Below, piece after piece: positions 34,590-44,573 of a stretch of DNA of 64,000 nt. The notes under the pieces are model-generated. The model searched no databases. It was not told the DNA's origin and saw only the letters and a program-made list of their open reading frames with translations. The first letter of the stretch is position 1, and the number at the start of each line of letters is the position of its first letter. Origin of the DNA: Streptomyces sp. Ru62. Its GTDB lineage: Bacteria > Actinomycetota > Actinomycetes > Streptomycetales > Streptomycetaceae. The stretch is from positions 124,001 to 188,000 of the forward strand of contig NZ_PQSU01000017.1 in the NCBI RefSeq assembly GCF_002920615.1. The letters are read 5' to 3'. The translations under genes were made by a program, and so were the position numbers.

Positions 34590-36064
34590 TTGGCACCGTC
34601 CTTCCCGCCGCGCGTGCGCTGCCACCAGTCCCGGAACGGTTCGGGCGGCACGGCCGGCAGGTCCCGGGTGCCGCTCCACGCCCGGCCGGGGCCCGGCAGC
34701 GTACGGAGGTGCAGCCGGCGGGTGCGGGAGGCCAGCCGCTGGCCGGTGCGCAGGGCGCCCGGGTGGGTGAAGGCCCAGCGCGCCGCCCGCATCGCCCCCC
34801 GTTCGGCCGCGTGGCCCTTCGCCGGCTGGAGGACCACCGTGTTGCCCTGCCGCACCGCCGGACCGCCCTCGACCACCCGCTCCCGCAGGTGCACCAGCAC
34901 CTCGGGGATGTCGATGGCGACCGGGCACACCTCGTAGCAGGCCCCGCACAGGCTCGACGCGTACGGCAGGGAGGCGTCGATCTCGCCGGCCGTGCCCCTC
35001 AGCTGGGGGCTGAGGATGGCGCCGATGGGCCCGGGGTAGACCGAGCCGTACGCGTGCCCGCCCGCCCGCTCGTACACCGGGCACACGTTCAGGCAGGCGG
35101 AGCAGCGGATGCAGCGCAGCGCCTGCCGGCCGACCCGGTCGGCGAGGGTGTCGGTGCGGCCGTTGTCGAGCAGGACCAGGTGGAAGGTGCTCGGACCGTC
35201 GCCGTCCGTCGTTCCCGTCCACATGCTGGTGTACGGGTTCATGCGCTCGGCGGTGGAGGAGCGGGGGAGGGTCTGCAGGAAGACCTCCAGATCGCGCCAG
35301 GTGGGCACCACCTTCTCGATGCCGACGACCGAGATCAGCGTCTCCGGCAGGGTCAGGCACATCCGGCCGTTGCCCTCGGACTCCACGACGACCAGCGTGC
35401 CGGTCTCGGCGACCATGAAGTTGGCGCCGGAGATGCCGACCTTGGCGCGCAGGAACTTCTCCCGCAGGTGCAGCCGGGCGGCCTCGGCGAGTTCGGCGGG
35501 CGTGTCCGTCAGGCCCTCCGGGGCAGGGCGGCCCCACTCGCCCATCTCGGTGCGGAAGATGTCCCGGATCTCGCCCCGGTTGCGGTGGATGGCCGGGACC
35601 AGGATGTGCGAGGGGCGGTCCTTGCCCAACTGCACGATCAGTTCGGCGAGATCGGTCTCGTAGGCGCGGATGCCCTCGGCCTCCAGGGCTTCGTTGAGGC
35701 CGATCTCCTGCGTGGCCATCGACTTGACCTTGACGACCTCCGACTCGCCGGTCTCCTTGACCAGCCGGGCGACGATCCGGTTGGCCTCCTCGGCGTCCGC
35801 CGCCCAGTGGACCGTACCGCCGGCCGCGGTGACCGACTCCTCCAACTGGAGGAGGTAGCGGTCGAGGTGGCGCAGGGTGTGGTCCTTGATCCGGCTGCCC
35901 GCCTCGCGCAGCGCCGCCCAGTCGGACAACTCGCCCACCGCCTTGGCCCGTTTGGCCCGGATGGTGTGGGTGGCGTGGCGCAGGTTGCCCCGCAGGACGG
36001 GGTTGTGGACGGCGTCGTGCGCGGCCTTCGGGAAGGCCGGCATGCCGAGATACGTTCCGGTCAT
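34586..36064 (-). CDS. lutB: LutB iron-sulfur protein (lactate utilization)
   Basis: A 492-aa electron-transfer subunit. An N-terminal LUD-like domain (GANFMVAETGTLVVVESEGN) is followed by two [4Fe-4S] motifs, CIRCSACLNVCPVY and CGACYEVCPVAI. It takes electrons from lactate oxidation to the quinone pool. Start ATG 36064 overlaps the lutA stop by 4 bp. Its place beside the rhamnose genes fits lactate being an end product of the aldolase/dehydrogenase. Confidence 0.95.
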   Translation of the reverse strand: MTGTYLGMPAFPKAAHDAVHNPVLRGNLRHATHTIRAKRAKAVGELSDWAALREAGSRIKDHTLRHLDRYLLQLEESVTAAGGTVHWAADAEEANRIVARLVKETGESEVVKVKSMATQEIGLNEALEAEGIRAYETDLAELIVQLGKDRPSHILVPAIHRNRGEIRDIFRTEMGEWGRPAPEGLTDTPAELAEAARLHLREKFLRAKVGISGANFMVAETGTLVVVESEGNGRMCLTLPETLISVVGIEKVVPTWRDLEVFLQTLPRSSTAERMNPYTSMWTGTTDGDGPSTFHLVLLDNGRTDTLADRVGRQALRCIRCSACLNVCPVYERAGGHAYGSVYPGPIGAILSPQLRGTAGEIDASLPYASSLCGACYEVCPVAIDIPEVLVHLRERVVEGGPAVRQGNTVVLQPAKGHAAERGAMRAARWAFTHPGALRTGQRLASRTRRLHLRTLPGPGRAWSGTRDLPAVPPEPFRDWWQRTRGGKDGAK

Positions 36065-36816
36065 ACGGCCGGGTCCTCCTCCGTGCTCGCCAGGATCTCC
36101 GCGATGTGCACCGGCCGCATCCCCGTGCGCAGCCGGCTCATCGTGCCGCCGAGGTGCATCAGGCACGAGTTGTCGGCCGCGCACAGCACCTCCGCGCCCG
36201 TCGACTCCGCGTTGCGCACCTTGTCGGCGCCCATCGCCGCCGACACCTCCGCGTTCTTCAGCGCGAACGTGCCGCCGAACCCGCAGCACTCTTCCGCGCC
36301 GGGCAGCTCGACCAGCTCCAGCCCCTTGACGGCCTGCAGCAGCCGGCGCGGCCGGTCGCCGAGCCCGAGGCCGCGCAGCCCGTGACAGGTCGGGTGGTAG
36401 GTCACCGTGTGCGGGTAGTAGGCGCCGACGTCGGTCACCCCGAGCACGTCGACCAGGAACTCCGTCAGCTCGTACGTCTTCGGCACCACCGGCGCCAGCG
36501 TCCGCGCCAGGGTGTCCCCGCGCCCCTCGGCCCGGGCCCGCTCACCCATGCGCGGATACAGCTCACGCACCATCGCCCCACAGGACCCGGACGGGGTCAC
36601 GATCGCTTCGTACTCCCCGAAGACATCGGAGAAATGCCGGGCCAGTGGCTCGGCCTCATGCCGGTAGCCGGTGTTGTAGTGGGCCTGCCCGCAGCAGGTC
36701 TGCGCCATCGGGAAGTCGACGTCGACACCCAGTCTGGTCAGCAGCTTCACCACGGCCCGGCCGGTGTCCGGATACAGCGTGTCGTTGACACAGGTCAGGA
36801 ACAGGGCGACACGCAT
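36061..36816 (-). CDS. lutA: LutA CCG-domain protein (lactate utilization)
   Basis: A 251-aa protein with two CCG domains. The first has TCVNDTLYP and MAQTCCGQAHYNTGY, and the second has YHPTCHGLRGLG, PGAEECCGFGG. These Cys-rich motifs bind iron-sulfur or FeS-like cofactors and transfer electrons. First gene of lutABC; the rhamnulokinase ends 73 bp upstream on the same strand. Confidence 0.95.
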   Translation of the reverse strand: MRVALFLTCVNDTLYPDTGRAVVKLLTRLGVDVDFPMAQTCCGQAHYNTGYRHEAEPLARHFSDVFGEYEAIVTPSGSCGAMVRELYPRMGERARAEGRGDTLARTLAPVVPKTYELTEFLVDVLGVTDVGAYYPHTVTYHPTCHGLRGLGLGDRPRRLLQAVKGLELVELPGAEECCGFGGTFALKNAEVSAAMGADKVRNAESTGAEVLCAADNSCLMHLGGTMSRLRTGMRPVHIAEILASTEEDPAV

Positions 36817-36888
36817 CGCGGCTCCTCGGTGTCGGTCATCGGACGAGTGCAGAGTAATCGGCGGGCGGCGCCGAGGGGAGACCGCGGC

Positions 36889-38352
36889 TCACCGTGCGGC
36901 GAGCCGGGCCTGGGCCGCCCGCCACGGGCCGGTGTCGCCGCGGGGCGTGTACCGGGTGAGCGGCTGGGTCCGGACGAGCAGCCGGCGCTGGGCGGCGAGA
37001 TCGCCGACGAGCCCGTCCGCGCGGGCCTGCACTAGGACGTTGCCGAGGGCCGCCGCCTCGGTGGCGCCGGCCACCACCGGCAGCCCGCAGGCGTCGGCCG
37101 TGAGCTGGCACAGCAGGGCGTTGCGGGTGCCGCCGCCGACCAGGTACACCACGTCCACCGGATGATCGGCCAGCCGCTGCGCGTCCAGCACGGCCCGCCG
37201 GTGGGCGAGGGCCAGCGAGTCGAGGATGCAGCGGGTGATCTCGGCCCGGCTCTCCGGCACCGGCTGCCCCGACGCGCGGCACGCCTCGGCGATCCGCCCC
37301 GGCATCCGCCCCGGCGCCAGGAACGCCGCGTCCCCGGCGTCCACCACCGAGCGCAGCGCCGGCACGGTGGCCGCCTCCCGCAGCAGCGCCCCGAGATCCG
37401 GCTCGCCCCAGGCCCGTACGCACTCCTGGAGCAGCCAGAGCCCCATGATGTTGCGCAGATAGCGGACGGTGCCGTCGAGCCCCAGCTCATTGGTGAAGTT
37501 CGCGGCCCGGCTCTCCTCGGTGAGCACCGGAGCGGACAGTTCCAGGCCGGCCAGGGACCAGGTGCCGGTGCAGATGTAGGCGAAGCGTTCCCCGGTCGCC
37601 GGGACGGCCGCCACCGCCGACGCGGTGTCGTGCGAGCCGACGGCCGTCACCGGCACCGGACCGGTGAGGCCGGTCTCCGCCAGCACCTCCGGCCGCAGCG
37701 CCCCGGCCGGATCGCCGGGCTGTCGCAGCGGCGCGAACAGGCGGAGGTCGATCCCCAGCCGCTCGGCGACCTCGTACGACCAGTCCCGGGTCCGGGGATC
37801 GACGAGCTGGGTGGTGGAGGCGTTGGTCAGTTCGGTGCCCTGCTCGCCGGTGAGCCAGTACGCCAGCAGGTCCGGGACCAGCAACAGCCGCCTGGCGTGG
37901 GCGAACTGCTCCGAGTTCCGGGCGGCCGTGAGCTGGTAGAGGGTGTTGAACGGCGCGTACTGGATGCCGGTCGCCGCGTACAGCTCCGCCGCCGGCAGGG
38001 TCGCCCACACCTTCTTTGCGACGCCCTCGGTGCGGGCGTCTCGGTAGTGCACGGGGTTGCCGAGCAGGGCCCCGTCGGCGTCCAGCAGGCCGTAGTCGAC
38101 GGCCCAGCTGTCGATGCCCACGGAGGCGAGCCGTCCACCGCAGTGGGCACCGGCCGCCCGCAGCCCGTCGAGGACACCGCCGTAGAGCGCCAGGATGTCC
38201 CAGCGCAGCCCCTCGGGGACGCGCACCGGCCGGTTGGGGAACCGGTGCGCCTCGCTCAGCTCCACCGAGTCAGGACTCACCCGTCCCACCATCACCCGCC
38301 CGCTGGAGGCGCCGAGATCGACCGCGGCGTACGACTTCACTCCCGCGCTCAT
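36889..38352 (-). CDS. rhaB: L-rhamnulokinase
   Basis: Phosphorylates L-rhamnulose at C1. It is 487 aa, FGGY/ribulokinase fold: VDLGASSGRVMVG (phosphate 1 loop), SVGIDSWAVDYGLLD, TNASTTQLVDPRTRDWS, GSHDTASAVAA, CTGTWSLAGLE and the adenosine-site GGGTRNALLCQLTAD. These are specific for RhaB. It overlaps the aldolase/dehydrogenase gene by 4 bp. Confidence 0.97.
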   Translation of the reverse strand: MSAGVKSYAAVDLGASSGRVMVGRVSPDSVELSEAHRFPNRPVRVPEGLRWDILALYGGVLDGLRAAGAHCGGRLASVGIDSWAVDYGLLDADGALLGNPVHYRDARTEGVAKKVWATLPAAELYAATGIQYAPFNTLYQLTAARNSEQFAHARRLLLVPDLLAYWLTGEQGTELTNASTTQLVDPRTRDWSYEVAERLGIDLRLFAPLRQPGDPAGALRPEVLAETGLTGPVPVTAVGSHDTASAVAAVPATGERFAYICTGTWSLAGLELSAPVLTEESRAANFTNELGLDGTVRYLRNIMGLWLLQECVRAWGEPDLGALLREAATVPALRSVVDAGDAAFLAPGRMPGRIAEACRASGQPVPESRAEITRCILDSLALAHRRAVLDAQRLADHPVDVVYLVGGGTRNALLCQLTADACGLPVVAGATEAAALGNVLVQARADGLVGDLAAQRRLLVRTQPLTRYTPRGDTGPWRAAQARLAAR

Positions 38353-40394
38353 CGCAGGAACGCGGCCGCCACACCCGCGTCGACCGGGATGTGCAGCCCG
38401 GTGGTGTGCGTGAGCTCCCCGCCCGTGAGCGCGAACACCGCGTTCGCCACGTGCTCGGGCAGCACCTCCCGCTTCAGGATCGTCCGCTGCGCGTAGAACT
38501 CGCCCAGCTTCTCCTCCGGCACCCCGTACACCGCGGCCCGCTGCGCCCCCCAGCCCCCGGCGAAGATCCCGGACCCGCGCACCACACCGTCCGGGTTGAC
38601 CCCGTTCACCCTGATCCCGTGCCCACCCAGCTCGGCGGCCAGCAGCCGCACCTGGTGGGCCTGGTCGGCCTTGCTGGCGGAGTAGGCGATGTTGTTCGGC
38701 CCGGCGAACACGGCGTTCTTGGAGGCGATGTAGACGATGTCACCGCCCAGCTCCTGCACGGTCATCACCCGCGCCGCTTCCCGCGACACCAGGAAGGACC
38801 CGCGGGCCATGATGTCGTGCTGGAGGTCCCAGTCCCTGACGGACGTCTCCAGCAGCGGCTTGGAGACGGAGATCCCGGCGTTGTTGACGACGAGGTCGAC
38901 CCCGCCGAAGGCGAGGACGGCCGCCTTGAACGCGGCGGCGATCTGCTCCTCGTCGGTGACGTCCACGGTGACGGCGACGGCCTTGTCCGGCCCGCCCAGT
39001 TCCTCGGCGACCCGCGCGGCGCCGTCGCCGTTCAGATCGGCGACGACGACACACGCCCCCTCCGCCGCCAGCCGGTGCGCGATGGCCCTCCCGATCCCGC
39101 TGCCGGCCCCCGTGACGAGCGCGACCCGCGTGGCGAGCGGCTTGGGCCTCGGCATCCGCTGGAGCTTGGCCTCCTCCAGCGCCCAGTACTCGATCCGGAA
39201 CTTCTCGGCTTCCTCGATCGGCGCGTACGACGACACCGCCTCGGCGCCGCGCATGACGTTGACGGCGTTGACGTAGAACTCGCCCGCCACCCGGGCGGTC
39301 TGCTTGTCCTTGCCGAAGCTGAACATGCCGACACCCGGGACGAGCACGACGGCCGGGTCGGCGCCGCGCATGGCGGGGGAGTCGGACAGGGCGTGCCGCC
39401 GGTAGTAGGCGGCGTACTCCTCGCGGTAGGCGGCGTGCAGCTCCCGCAGCCGCGCGACGGCGTCCTCCAGCGGCGCGGCCGGCGGCAGGTCCAGCACGAG
39501 CGGCCGGACCTTGGTGCGCAGGAAGTGGTCCGGGCAGGAGGTGCCGAGGGCGGCCAGCCGGGGGTGCTCGGCGCGGGCGAGGAAGTCGAGCACGACCTCG
39601 GAGTCGGTGAAGTGCCCGACCTGCGGCCGGTCCTGTGACGCGAGGCCCCGGACGTACGGCGCGAGCGCGGCGGCCCGCTCCCTCCGCTCGGCCTCGGGCA
39701 GGGCCTCGTACCCCTCGATGACCGGTCCGAACGGCTCCGCCTTCCCCCTCTCGGCGAGGAACGCCTCGGCGGTCCGGATGATGTGCAGCGAGTTCCGCTC
39801 GCACTCCTCGGACGTCGATCCCCACGCGGTGATCCCGTGCCCGCCGAGAACGCACCCGATGGCCTGCGGGTTGGCCTCCTTGATCGCGGCGATGTCCAGC
39901 CCGAGCTGGAACCCGGGCCGCCGCCACGGCACCCACACCACGCTGTCCCCGAAGCACTCGGCGGTCAGCTTCTCCCCGTCGGCCGCACACGCGAGCGCGA
40001 TCCCCGAGTCCGGGTGCAGATGGTCCACGTGCGGGGCGTCCACCAGTCCGTGCATGGCGGTGTCGATGGAGGGGGCGGCCCCGCCCTTGCCGTGCAGACA
40101 GTAGTCGAACGCGCCGACCATCTCGTCCTCGCGCTCCACACCGGGGTACACGTCCACGAGGGCCCGCAGCCGGTCCAGCCGCAGCACGGCCAGCCCGGAC
40201 TCGGTGAGCGTGCCGAGGTCACCCCCGGACCCCTTCACCCACATCAGCTCCACGTCACCCCCGGTGACGGGATCGGTGGCGGTGCCCTTCGCGGACGCGT
40301 TCCCGCCGGCGTAGTTGGTGTTGCGGGGGTCGGAGCCGAGGCGGTGGGAGCGATCGAGTAGAGCGTCGACTTCGGGATGGGTGGTCATGATCAT
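38349..40394 (-). CDS. Bifunctional rhamnulose-1-phosphate aldolase/short-chain dehydrogenase
   Basis: A 681-aa fusion. The N-terminal class II aldolase domain (GGNASAKGT, with zinc ligands in DHLHPD and GGHGITAWG) cleaves rhamnulose-1-phosphate to DHAP and L-lactaldehyde. The C-terminal SDR (VTGAGSGIGRAIAHRLAAEG, VNNAGIS, YSASK) would oxidise lactaldehyde or a related alcohol. This matches the RhaEW/RhaD fusion known in other Gram-positives. ATG 40394 has AAGGA upstream. It follows the isomerase by 126 bp with a palindromic repeat between. Confidence 0.96.
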   Translation of the reverse strand: MIMTTHPEVDALLDRSHRLGSDPRNTNYAGGNASAKGTATDPVTGGDVELMWVKGSGGDLGTLTESGLAVLRLDRLRALVDVYPGVEREDEMVGAFDYCLHGKGGAAPSIDTAMHGLVDAPHVDHLHPDSGIALACAADGEKLTAECFGDSVVWVPWRRPGFQLGLDIAAIKEANPQAIGCVLGGHGITAWGSTSEECERNSLHIIRTAEAFLAERGKAEPFGPVIEGYEALPEAERRERAAALAPYVRGLASQDRPQVGHFTDSEVVLDFLARAEHPRLAALGTSCPDHFLRTKVRPLVLDLPPAAPLEDAVARLRELHAAYREEYAAYYRRHALSDSPAMRGADPAVVLVPGVGMFSFGKDKQTARVAGEFYVNAVNVMRGAEAVSSYAPIEEAEKFRIEYWALEEAKLQRMPRPKPLATRVALVTGAGSGIGRAIAHRLAAEGACVVVADLNGDGAARVAEELGGPDKAVAVTVDVTDEEQIAAAFKAAVLAFGGVDLVVNNAGISVSKPLLETSVRDWDLQHDIMARGSFLVSREAARVMTVQELGGDIVYIASKNAVFAGPNNIAYSASKADQAHQVRLLAAELGGHGIRVNGVNPDGVVRGSGIFAGGWGAQRAAVYGVPEEKLGEFYAQRTILKREVLPEHVANAVFALTGGELTHTTGLHIPVDAGVAAAFLR

Positions 40395-40423
40395 GGGTTC
40401 CTTTTCAGAGCAGGGATGGACAC

Positions 40424-40463
40424 AGGGGCGCGGGGCCGTGCCGATATGCGGCTCCGCCGCGTG
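40424..40463 (-). repeat. Dispersed palindromic element, copy 1
   Basis: On the minus strand this reads GCGGCGGAGCCGCATATC, then GGCACGGCCCCGCGCCCCT. It matches the element at 45584-45620 at 32 of 37 aligned bases, in opposite orientation. The GCGGC-GGA-GCCGC hairpin is perfect. It lies between rhaI and the aldolase gene. Confidence 0.75.
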
Positions 40464-40520
40464 GGCGCGGGAAACCACAACGGGCCCGCACCCCGCAACG
40501 GCGCTCAAGAGGCAGACGCT

Positions 40521-41681
40521 TCACGCCCCCCAACCGGCCTGCTCCCCGCCCACCCGCTCGGCGACGATCTTCTCGGCCCACCCGGACCGGGCATACGCAC
40601 CCATCGGATCGGGATCCAGCCCCAGCTCCTCACGGACCTCGCCGAGGAGCCCCCGCACATCCGTGTTGTACGCGTCCATCAGCACGGCATTGGCCCCCAG
40701 CACGTCCCCCGAGGCCTGCGCCTCGGCCAGCGCCGCCCGATCGACCAGCAGCGCCTTCGCGGTGGCCTCCTGCACGTTCATGACCGACCGGATGATCGCC
40801 GGGATCTTCGCCTCGATGTTGTGGCACTGGTCGAGCATGAAGGCGACGTCGGAGGTGAACCCCCCGCCGCGGATCACCTCGCACATGATCCGGAAGAGCT
40901 GGAAGGGGTCGGCCGCCCCCACCATCAGGTCGTCATCGGCGTAGAAGCGCGAGTTGAAGTCGAACCCGCCGAGCTTCCCCTCCCGCAGCAGCGTGGCCAC
41001 GATGAACTCGATGTTGGTCCCCGGCGCGTGGTGCCCGGTGTCGACGACCACCTGGGCCTTGTCGCCGAGCTTCAGACAGTGCGCGTAGGCGGTGCCCCAG
41101 TCCGGCACGTCGGTCGTGTAGAACGCCGGCTCGAAGAACTTGTACTCCAGCAGCATCCGCTGCCCGTCCCCCAGCCGCGCGTACACCTCGGTCAGCCCCT
41201 CGGCCAGCCGGTCCTGCCGGGCGCGGATGTCGTCCTGCCCGGGATAGTTCGTCCCGTCGGCGAACCACAGCTTCAGGTCCCGTGACCCGGTGGCGTCCAT
41301 GATGTCGACGCACCGCAGCAGGTGGTCGACGGCCTTGCGCCGCACCGCCGCGTCCGGATGGCAGATGCTGCCCAGCTTGTAGTCGTCGTCCTGGAAGGTG
41401 TTGGAGTTGATCGCACCCAGCCGCACCCCCCGCTCCTCGGCGAACTTCGCGAGCGCCGCGTAGTCCTCCACGGTGTCCCACGGGATGTGCAGGGCGACCG
41501 TCGGCGCGACCCCGGTGAAGGCGTGCACCCGGGCCGCGTCCTCCAGCTTCTCCCAGGGTGAGCGCGGCACACCGGCCTGGGCGAACACCTTGAACCGGGT
41601 GCCCGAGTTCCCGTACGCCCACGACGGCGTCTCGACGGCCTGGGTCTTGAGCGCGGCCTTCACCGCGGTGAGGTCGGTCAC
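40521..41681 (-). CDS. rhaI: L-rhamnose isomerase
   Basis: Converts L-rhamnose to L-rhamnulose with a divalent metal. It is 386 aa of the actinobacterial/Pseudomonas-type RhaI: TPSWAYGNSGTRF, ALHIPWDTVEDYAALAKFAE, GAINSNTFQDDDYKLGS, HPDAAVR, LLEYKFFEPAFY, QVVVDTGHHAPGTNIEFIV, GGFDFNSRFYADDDLMVG. GTG 41681 has AGGAG upstream. It is divergent from the rhamnose importer with a shared control region. Confidence 0.97.
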   Translation of the reverse strand: MTDLTAVKAALKTQAVETPSWAYGNSGTRFKVFAQAGVPRSPWEKLEDAARVHAFTGVAPTVALHIPWDTVEDYAALAKFAEERGVRLGAINSNTFQDDDYKLGSICHPDAAVRRKAVDHLLRCVDIMDATGSRDLKLWFADGTNYPGQDDIRARQDRLAEGLTEVYARLGDGQRMLLEYKFFEPAFYTTDVPDWGTAYAHCLKLGDKAQVVVDTGHHAPGTNIEFIVATLLREGKLGGFDFNSRFYADDDLMVGAADPFQLFRIMCEVIRGGGFTSDVAFMLDQCHNIEAKIPAIIRSVMNVQEATAKALLVDRAALAEAQASGDVLGANAVLMDAYNTDVRGLLGEVREELGLDPDPMGAYARSGWAEKIVAERVGGEQAGWGA

Positions 41682-41758
41682 TTGGGGGCTCCTGTGGTGT
41701 CGGGGGGACGACTGAGCGGAAGTCGGGCGGAACGACTGAGCATGCGAACGCCGGAATG

Positions 41759-41770
41759 TGAAACGATTCA
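41759..41770. promoter_or_regulatory. LacI-type operator candidate, rhaI side
   Basis: TGAAACGATTCA is a near-palindrome (TGAATCGTTTCA on the other strand), of the TGAAAC-GTTTCA LacI type, 78 bp before the rhaI start. Confidence 0.55.
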
Positions 41771-41853
41771 GGACGGCAAGCTAGGTGCCGCCCGGAGGGG
41801 TGTCAAGGACTCCGGCCGACCCCGTCTTCCGTGACCCCGCTGTGACCTTTGGC

Positions 41854-41872
41854 TATCAAAAACTTTTCGATA
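41854..41872. promoter_or_regulatory. 19-bp near-palindrome upstream of importer promoter
   Basis: TATCAAAAACTTTTCGATA has 8 of 9 arm positions paired around a central base. It is AT-rich in a GC-rich genome and sits 8 bp before the -35 box, so it is a strong candidate for a repressor or activator site. Confidence 0.6.
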
Positions 41873-41880
41873 CGGACCCA

Positions 41881-41910
41881 TTGACGCGACATGAGTGCGG
41901 TGCCTACGGT
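41881..41910 (+). promoter_or_regulatory. Promoter for the rhamnose importer
   Basis: TTGACG (41881-41886) and TACGGT (41905-41910), spaced 18 bp, resemble a vegetative sigma-factor promoter. It points to the ATPase gene 79 bp on. Confidence 0.55.
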
Positions 41911-41924
41911 CCCGGCAATCCATT

Positions 41925-41936
41925 TGAAACCTTTCA
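41925..41936. promoter_or_regulatory. LacI-type operator candidate, importer side
   Basis: TGAAACCTTTCA is a near-palindrome sharing TGAAAC with the rhaI-side site. It lies just after the expected transcription start. Confidence 0.55.
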
Positions 41937-41988
41937 CGACACCGTGGCGGCCTCGCGGCCCCTCCGCCGGTGTCGTCGAGGAGCCCCC

Positions 41989-43506
41989 ATGACCCACCCG
42001 CCTGACACGGGACCGGCCCCGGTGCTGGCACTGAAGGGCGTCTCGAAGTCCTTCGGCGCCGTACGCGCCCTGAGGGACGTCTCCCTTGAGCTGCTGCCCG
42101 GCGAGGTGCACGCCCTCGCCGGAGAGAACGGCGCGGGCAAGTCGACGTTGATCAAGACCCTCGCCGGAGTGCACCGGCCGGACACCGGTCAGGTGCTGCT
42201 CGACGGCGAGCCCGTCGTCTTCCACGGGCCCGGCGACGCCCGCGACGCCGGCATCGCCGTGATCTACCAGGAACCCACGCTCTTCCCCGACCTGTCGATC
42301 GCCGAGAACATCTTCATGGGCCGCCGGCCCCGCCGCGCTCTCGGCCGGATCGACCACAAGGCCACCCACGCGGCCACGGCGGCCCTGATGCGGCGGCTCG
42401 GCGTCGACCTCGACCCCGACCGGCCGGCCCGGGGCCTGTCCATCGCCGACCAGCAGATCGTGGAGATCGCCAAGGCGCTGTCCTTCGACGCCCGGGTCCT
42501 GATCATGGACGAGCCGACCGCCGCGCTCACCGGCAGCGAGGTCGCCCGCCTCTTCGGCGTCGTGCGCACCCTGCGCGAACAGGGCGCCGCCGTGCTGTTC
42601 ATCTCCCACCGGCTGGAGGAGATCTTCGAGATCTGCCAGAAGGTCACCACGCTGCGGGACGGCGCCTGGATCGCCAGTGAGACGCTCGCCGGGATGACCG
42701 AGGACGACCTGGTCCGCCGCATGGTCGGCCGCGACCTGGCCGAGCTGTACCCGAAGCAGCAGGTCCGGGCCGGTGACGTCGCGCTCAGCGTGCGCCGGCT
42801 GACCCGCGAGGGCGTCTTCACCGACGTCTCCTTCGAGGTCCGGCGCGGTGAGATCGTCGGCCTCGCCGGGCTGGTGGGGGCCGGCCGCACCGAGGTCGCC
42901 CGGGCCGTGTTCGGCATCGACCGCTGGGACGCGGGCGAGGTCGAGGTCGGCGGGCGCCGGCTCACGAACGGCGCCCCGTCCGCCGCGATGGCGGCCGGAC
43001 TGGCCCTCGTGCCGGAGGACCGGCGGGCCCAGGGCCTGGTGATGGACATGTCCATCGAACGGAACATCGGCCTGACCGGACTCCGTACGACCGCCCGGGC
43101 CGGGCTGGTGAACCGGACCGCCGAACGCAGCCGGTCCCTGGACTGGGCCGTGAAGCTCCAGGTGAAGTACGCCCGGATCGCCGACGCCGTCTCCACCCTG
43201 TCCGGCGGCAACCAGCAGAAGGTCGTCCTCGCCAAGTGGCTCGCCACCGGCCCCCAGGTGCTCATCGTGGACGAGCCGACCCGGGGCATCGACGTCGGCA
43301 CCAAGGCCGAGGTGCACCGGCTGCTCGGCGAGCTGGCCGCCGACGGGGTCGCCGTCCTGATGATCTCCTCCGACCTGCCCGAGATCCTCGGCATGGCCGA
43401 CCGGGTCCTGGTGATGCACGAGGGCCGGATCACCGCCGAGATAGCCCGCGCCGACGCCACCGAGGAGACCGTGATGGCCGCAGCCACCGGGAGGGCCGCC
43501 GCATGA
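41989..43506 (+). CDS. Rhamnose ABC importer ATPase
   Basis: A 505-aa duplicated sugar-import ATPase (RbsA/XylG type). First half: Walker [30 protein letters not shown] (degenerate signature), [11 protein letters not shown]. Second half: [19 protein letters not shown], signature [36 protein letters not shown]. It drives import through the two permeases that follow. ATG 41989 has GAGGAG upstream. Its stop overlaps the next start by 4 bp. In other bacteria this subunit is called RhaT. Confidence 0.95.
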   Translation: MTHPPDTGPAPVLALKGVSKSFGAVRALRDVSLELLPGEVHALAGENGAGKSTLIKTLAGVHRPDTGQVLLDGEPVVFHGPGDARDAGIAVIYQEPTLFPDLSIAENIFMGRRPRRALGRIDHKATHAATAALMRRLGVDLDPDRPARGLSIADQQIVEIAKALSFDARVLIMDEPTAALTGSEVARLFGVVRTLREQGAAVLFISHRLEEIFEICQKVTTLRDGAWIASETLAGMTEDDLVRRMVGRDLAELYPKQQVRAGDVALSVRRLTREGVFTDVSFEVRRGEIVGLAGLVGAGRTEVARAVFGIDRWDAGEVEVGGRRLTNGAPSAAMAAGLALVPEDRRAQGLVMDMSIERNIGLTGLRTTARAGLVNRTAERSRSLDWAVKLQVKYARIADAVSTLSGGNQQKVVLAKWLATGPQVLIVDEPTRGIDVGTKAEVHRLLGELAADGVAVLMISSDLPEILGMADRVLVMHEGRITAEIARADATEETVMAAATGRAAA

Positions 43507-44573
43507 CGGTCACCACCACCGACGAGACCCCCGTCGCCGGGGCGCCCCGCTCCAGCGGCACCCGGCTGGTCGACCGGGTCTTCAAGATGCGCGAACTCGC
43601 CATCCTGGCCGTCTTCCTCGTGATGATCGCCGTCACCCAGGCCGGCAACAGCGAGTTCCTGTCCGAGCAGGGCATCAAGGACCTGCTCCTCAACGCGACG
43701 ATCCTGGTGCTGGTCGCCACCGGCCAGTCACTGGTCGTCCTCAGCCGCAACGTCGACCTGTCCGTCGGCTCCACGCTCGGCATCAGCGCCTTCGCCGCCG
43801 GAACCTATCTCCAGGGCGGCGGGAACGCGGTCGTCGCGGTCCTGCTCGCCGTCCTGCTGGGCACCGGCCTCGGACTGCTCAACGGCCTCCTCGTCAGCCT
43901 CGGCCAGGTCCCCGCCCTCGTCGTCACGCTCGGCACCCTGTACGTCATCCGGGGCGTCGACTCCATCTGGGTCGGCTCCCGCCAGATCACCGCGGCCGAT
44001 CTGCCCGGCGGCTTCGTCGACTTCGGCTCCGGCGGAGTCTCGGCGATCCCCTGGCTCGCGGTGATCGCGCTGGTGGTGCTCGTGGCCACCGGCTACTACC
44101 TCAAGCACTACGGCAGCGGGCGCGAGCTGTACGCCCTCGGCTCCAATCCGGAGGCGGCCCGGCTGGCCGGCATCCCGGTCCGCAGGCGCATCCTGGCCGC
44201 GTACACCTTCTGCGGAGCGCTCGCCGGACTCGCCGGCGCGATGTACCTGGCCCGGTTCGGCAACGTCGACTCCGGCACCGGCAACGGCTACGAACTCACC
44301 GTCGTCAGCGCCGTGGTGGTCGGCGGCATCGCCTTCACCGGCGGCTCCGGCAGCGTCTACGGCGCCGCCCTCGGCGCCCTGCTGCTCACCTCGATCAACA
44401 GTGTGCTCCCCGCGCTCGGCGTCAGCTCCGTGTGGGTGCTCGCCATCAACGGCGTCCTGCTGCTGCTCGCCATCGCCGTCGACCGGATCGTCGCGCTGCG
44501 CGTGGCCGCCGCCCTGAAGAAGAAGTCGGCCCCCAGGAGGTCCGCCATGGCGAAGGAGAAGGCCGGTGCCTGA
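43503..44573 (+). CDS. Rhamnose ABC importer permease 1
   Basis: A 356-aa RbsC-type permease with eight or more membrane helices. It carries the sugar-permease motifs [36 protein letters not shown] and [20 protein letters not shown]. It overlaps the ATPase by 4 bp and the second permease by 8 bp, so stoichiometric translation is likely. Confidence 0.95.
   Translation: MTVTTTDETPVAGAPRSSGTRLVDRVFKMRELAILAVFLVMIAVTQAGNSEFLSEQGIKDLLLNATILVLVATGQSLVVLSRNVDLSVGSTLGISAFAAGTYLQGGGNAVVAVLLAVLLGTGLGLLNGLLVSLGQVPALVVTLGTLYVIRGVDSIWVGSRQITAADLPGGFVDFGSGGVSAIPWLAVIALVVLVATGYYLKHYGSGRELYALGSNPEAARLAGIPVRRRILAAYTFCGALAGLAGAMYLARFGNVDSGTGNGYELTVVSAVVVGGIAFTGGSGSVYGAALGALLLTSINSVLPALGVSSVWVLAINGVLLLLAIAVDRIVALRVAAALKKKSAPRRSAMAKEKAGA

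Larger units (their letters stand above)
41682..41988. promoter_or_regulatory. Divergent rhaI / rhamnose-importer control region
   Basis: 307 bp with no gene. It holds TGAAACGATTCA (41759-41770) near rhaI, a 19-bp near-palindrome (41854-41872), a promoter-like TTGACG/TACGGT pair (41881-41910) and TGAAACCTTTCA (41925-41936). These fit LacI-family control of both directions by the regulator at 47710. Confidence 0.7.
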
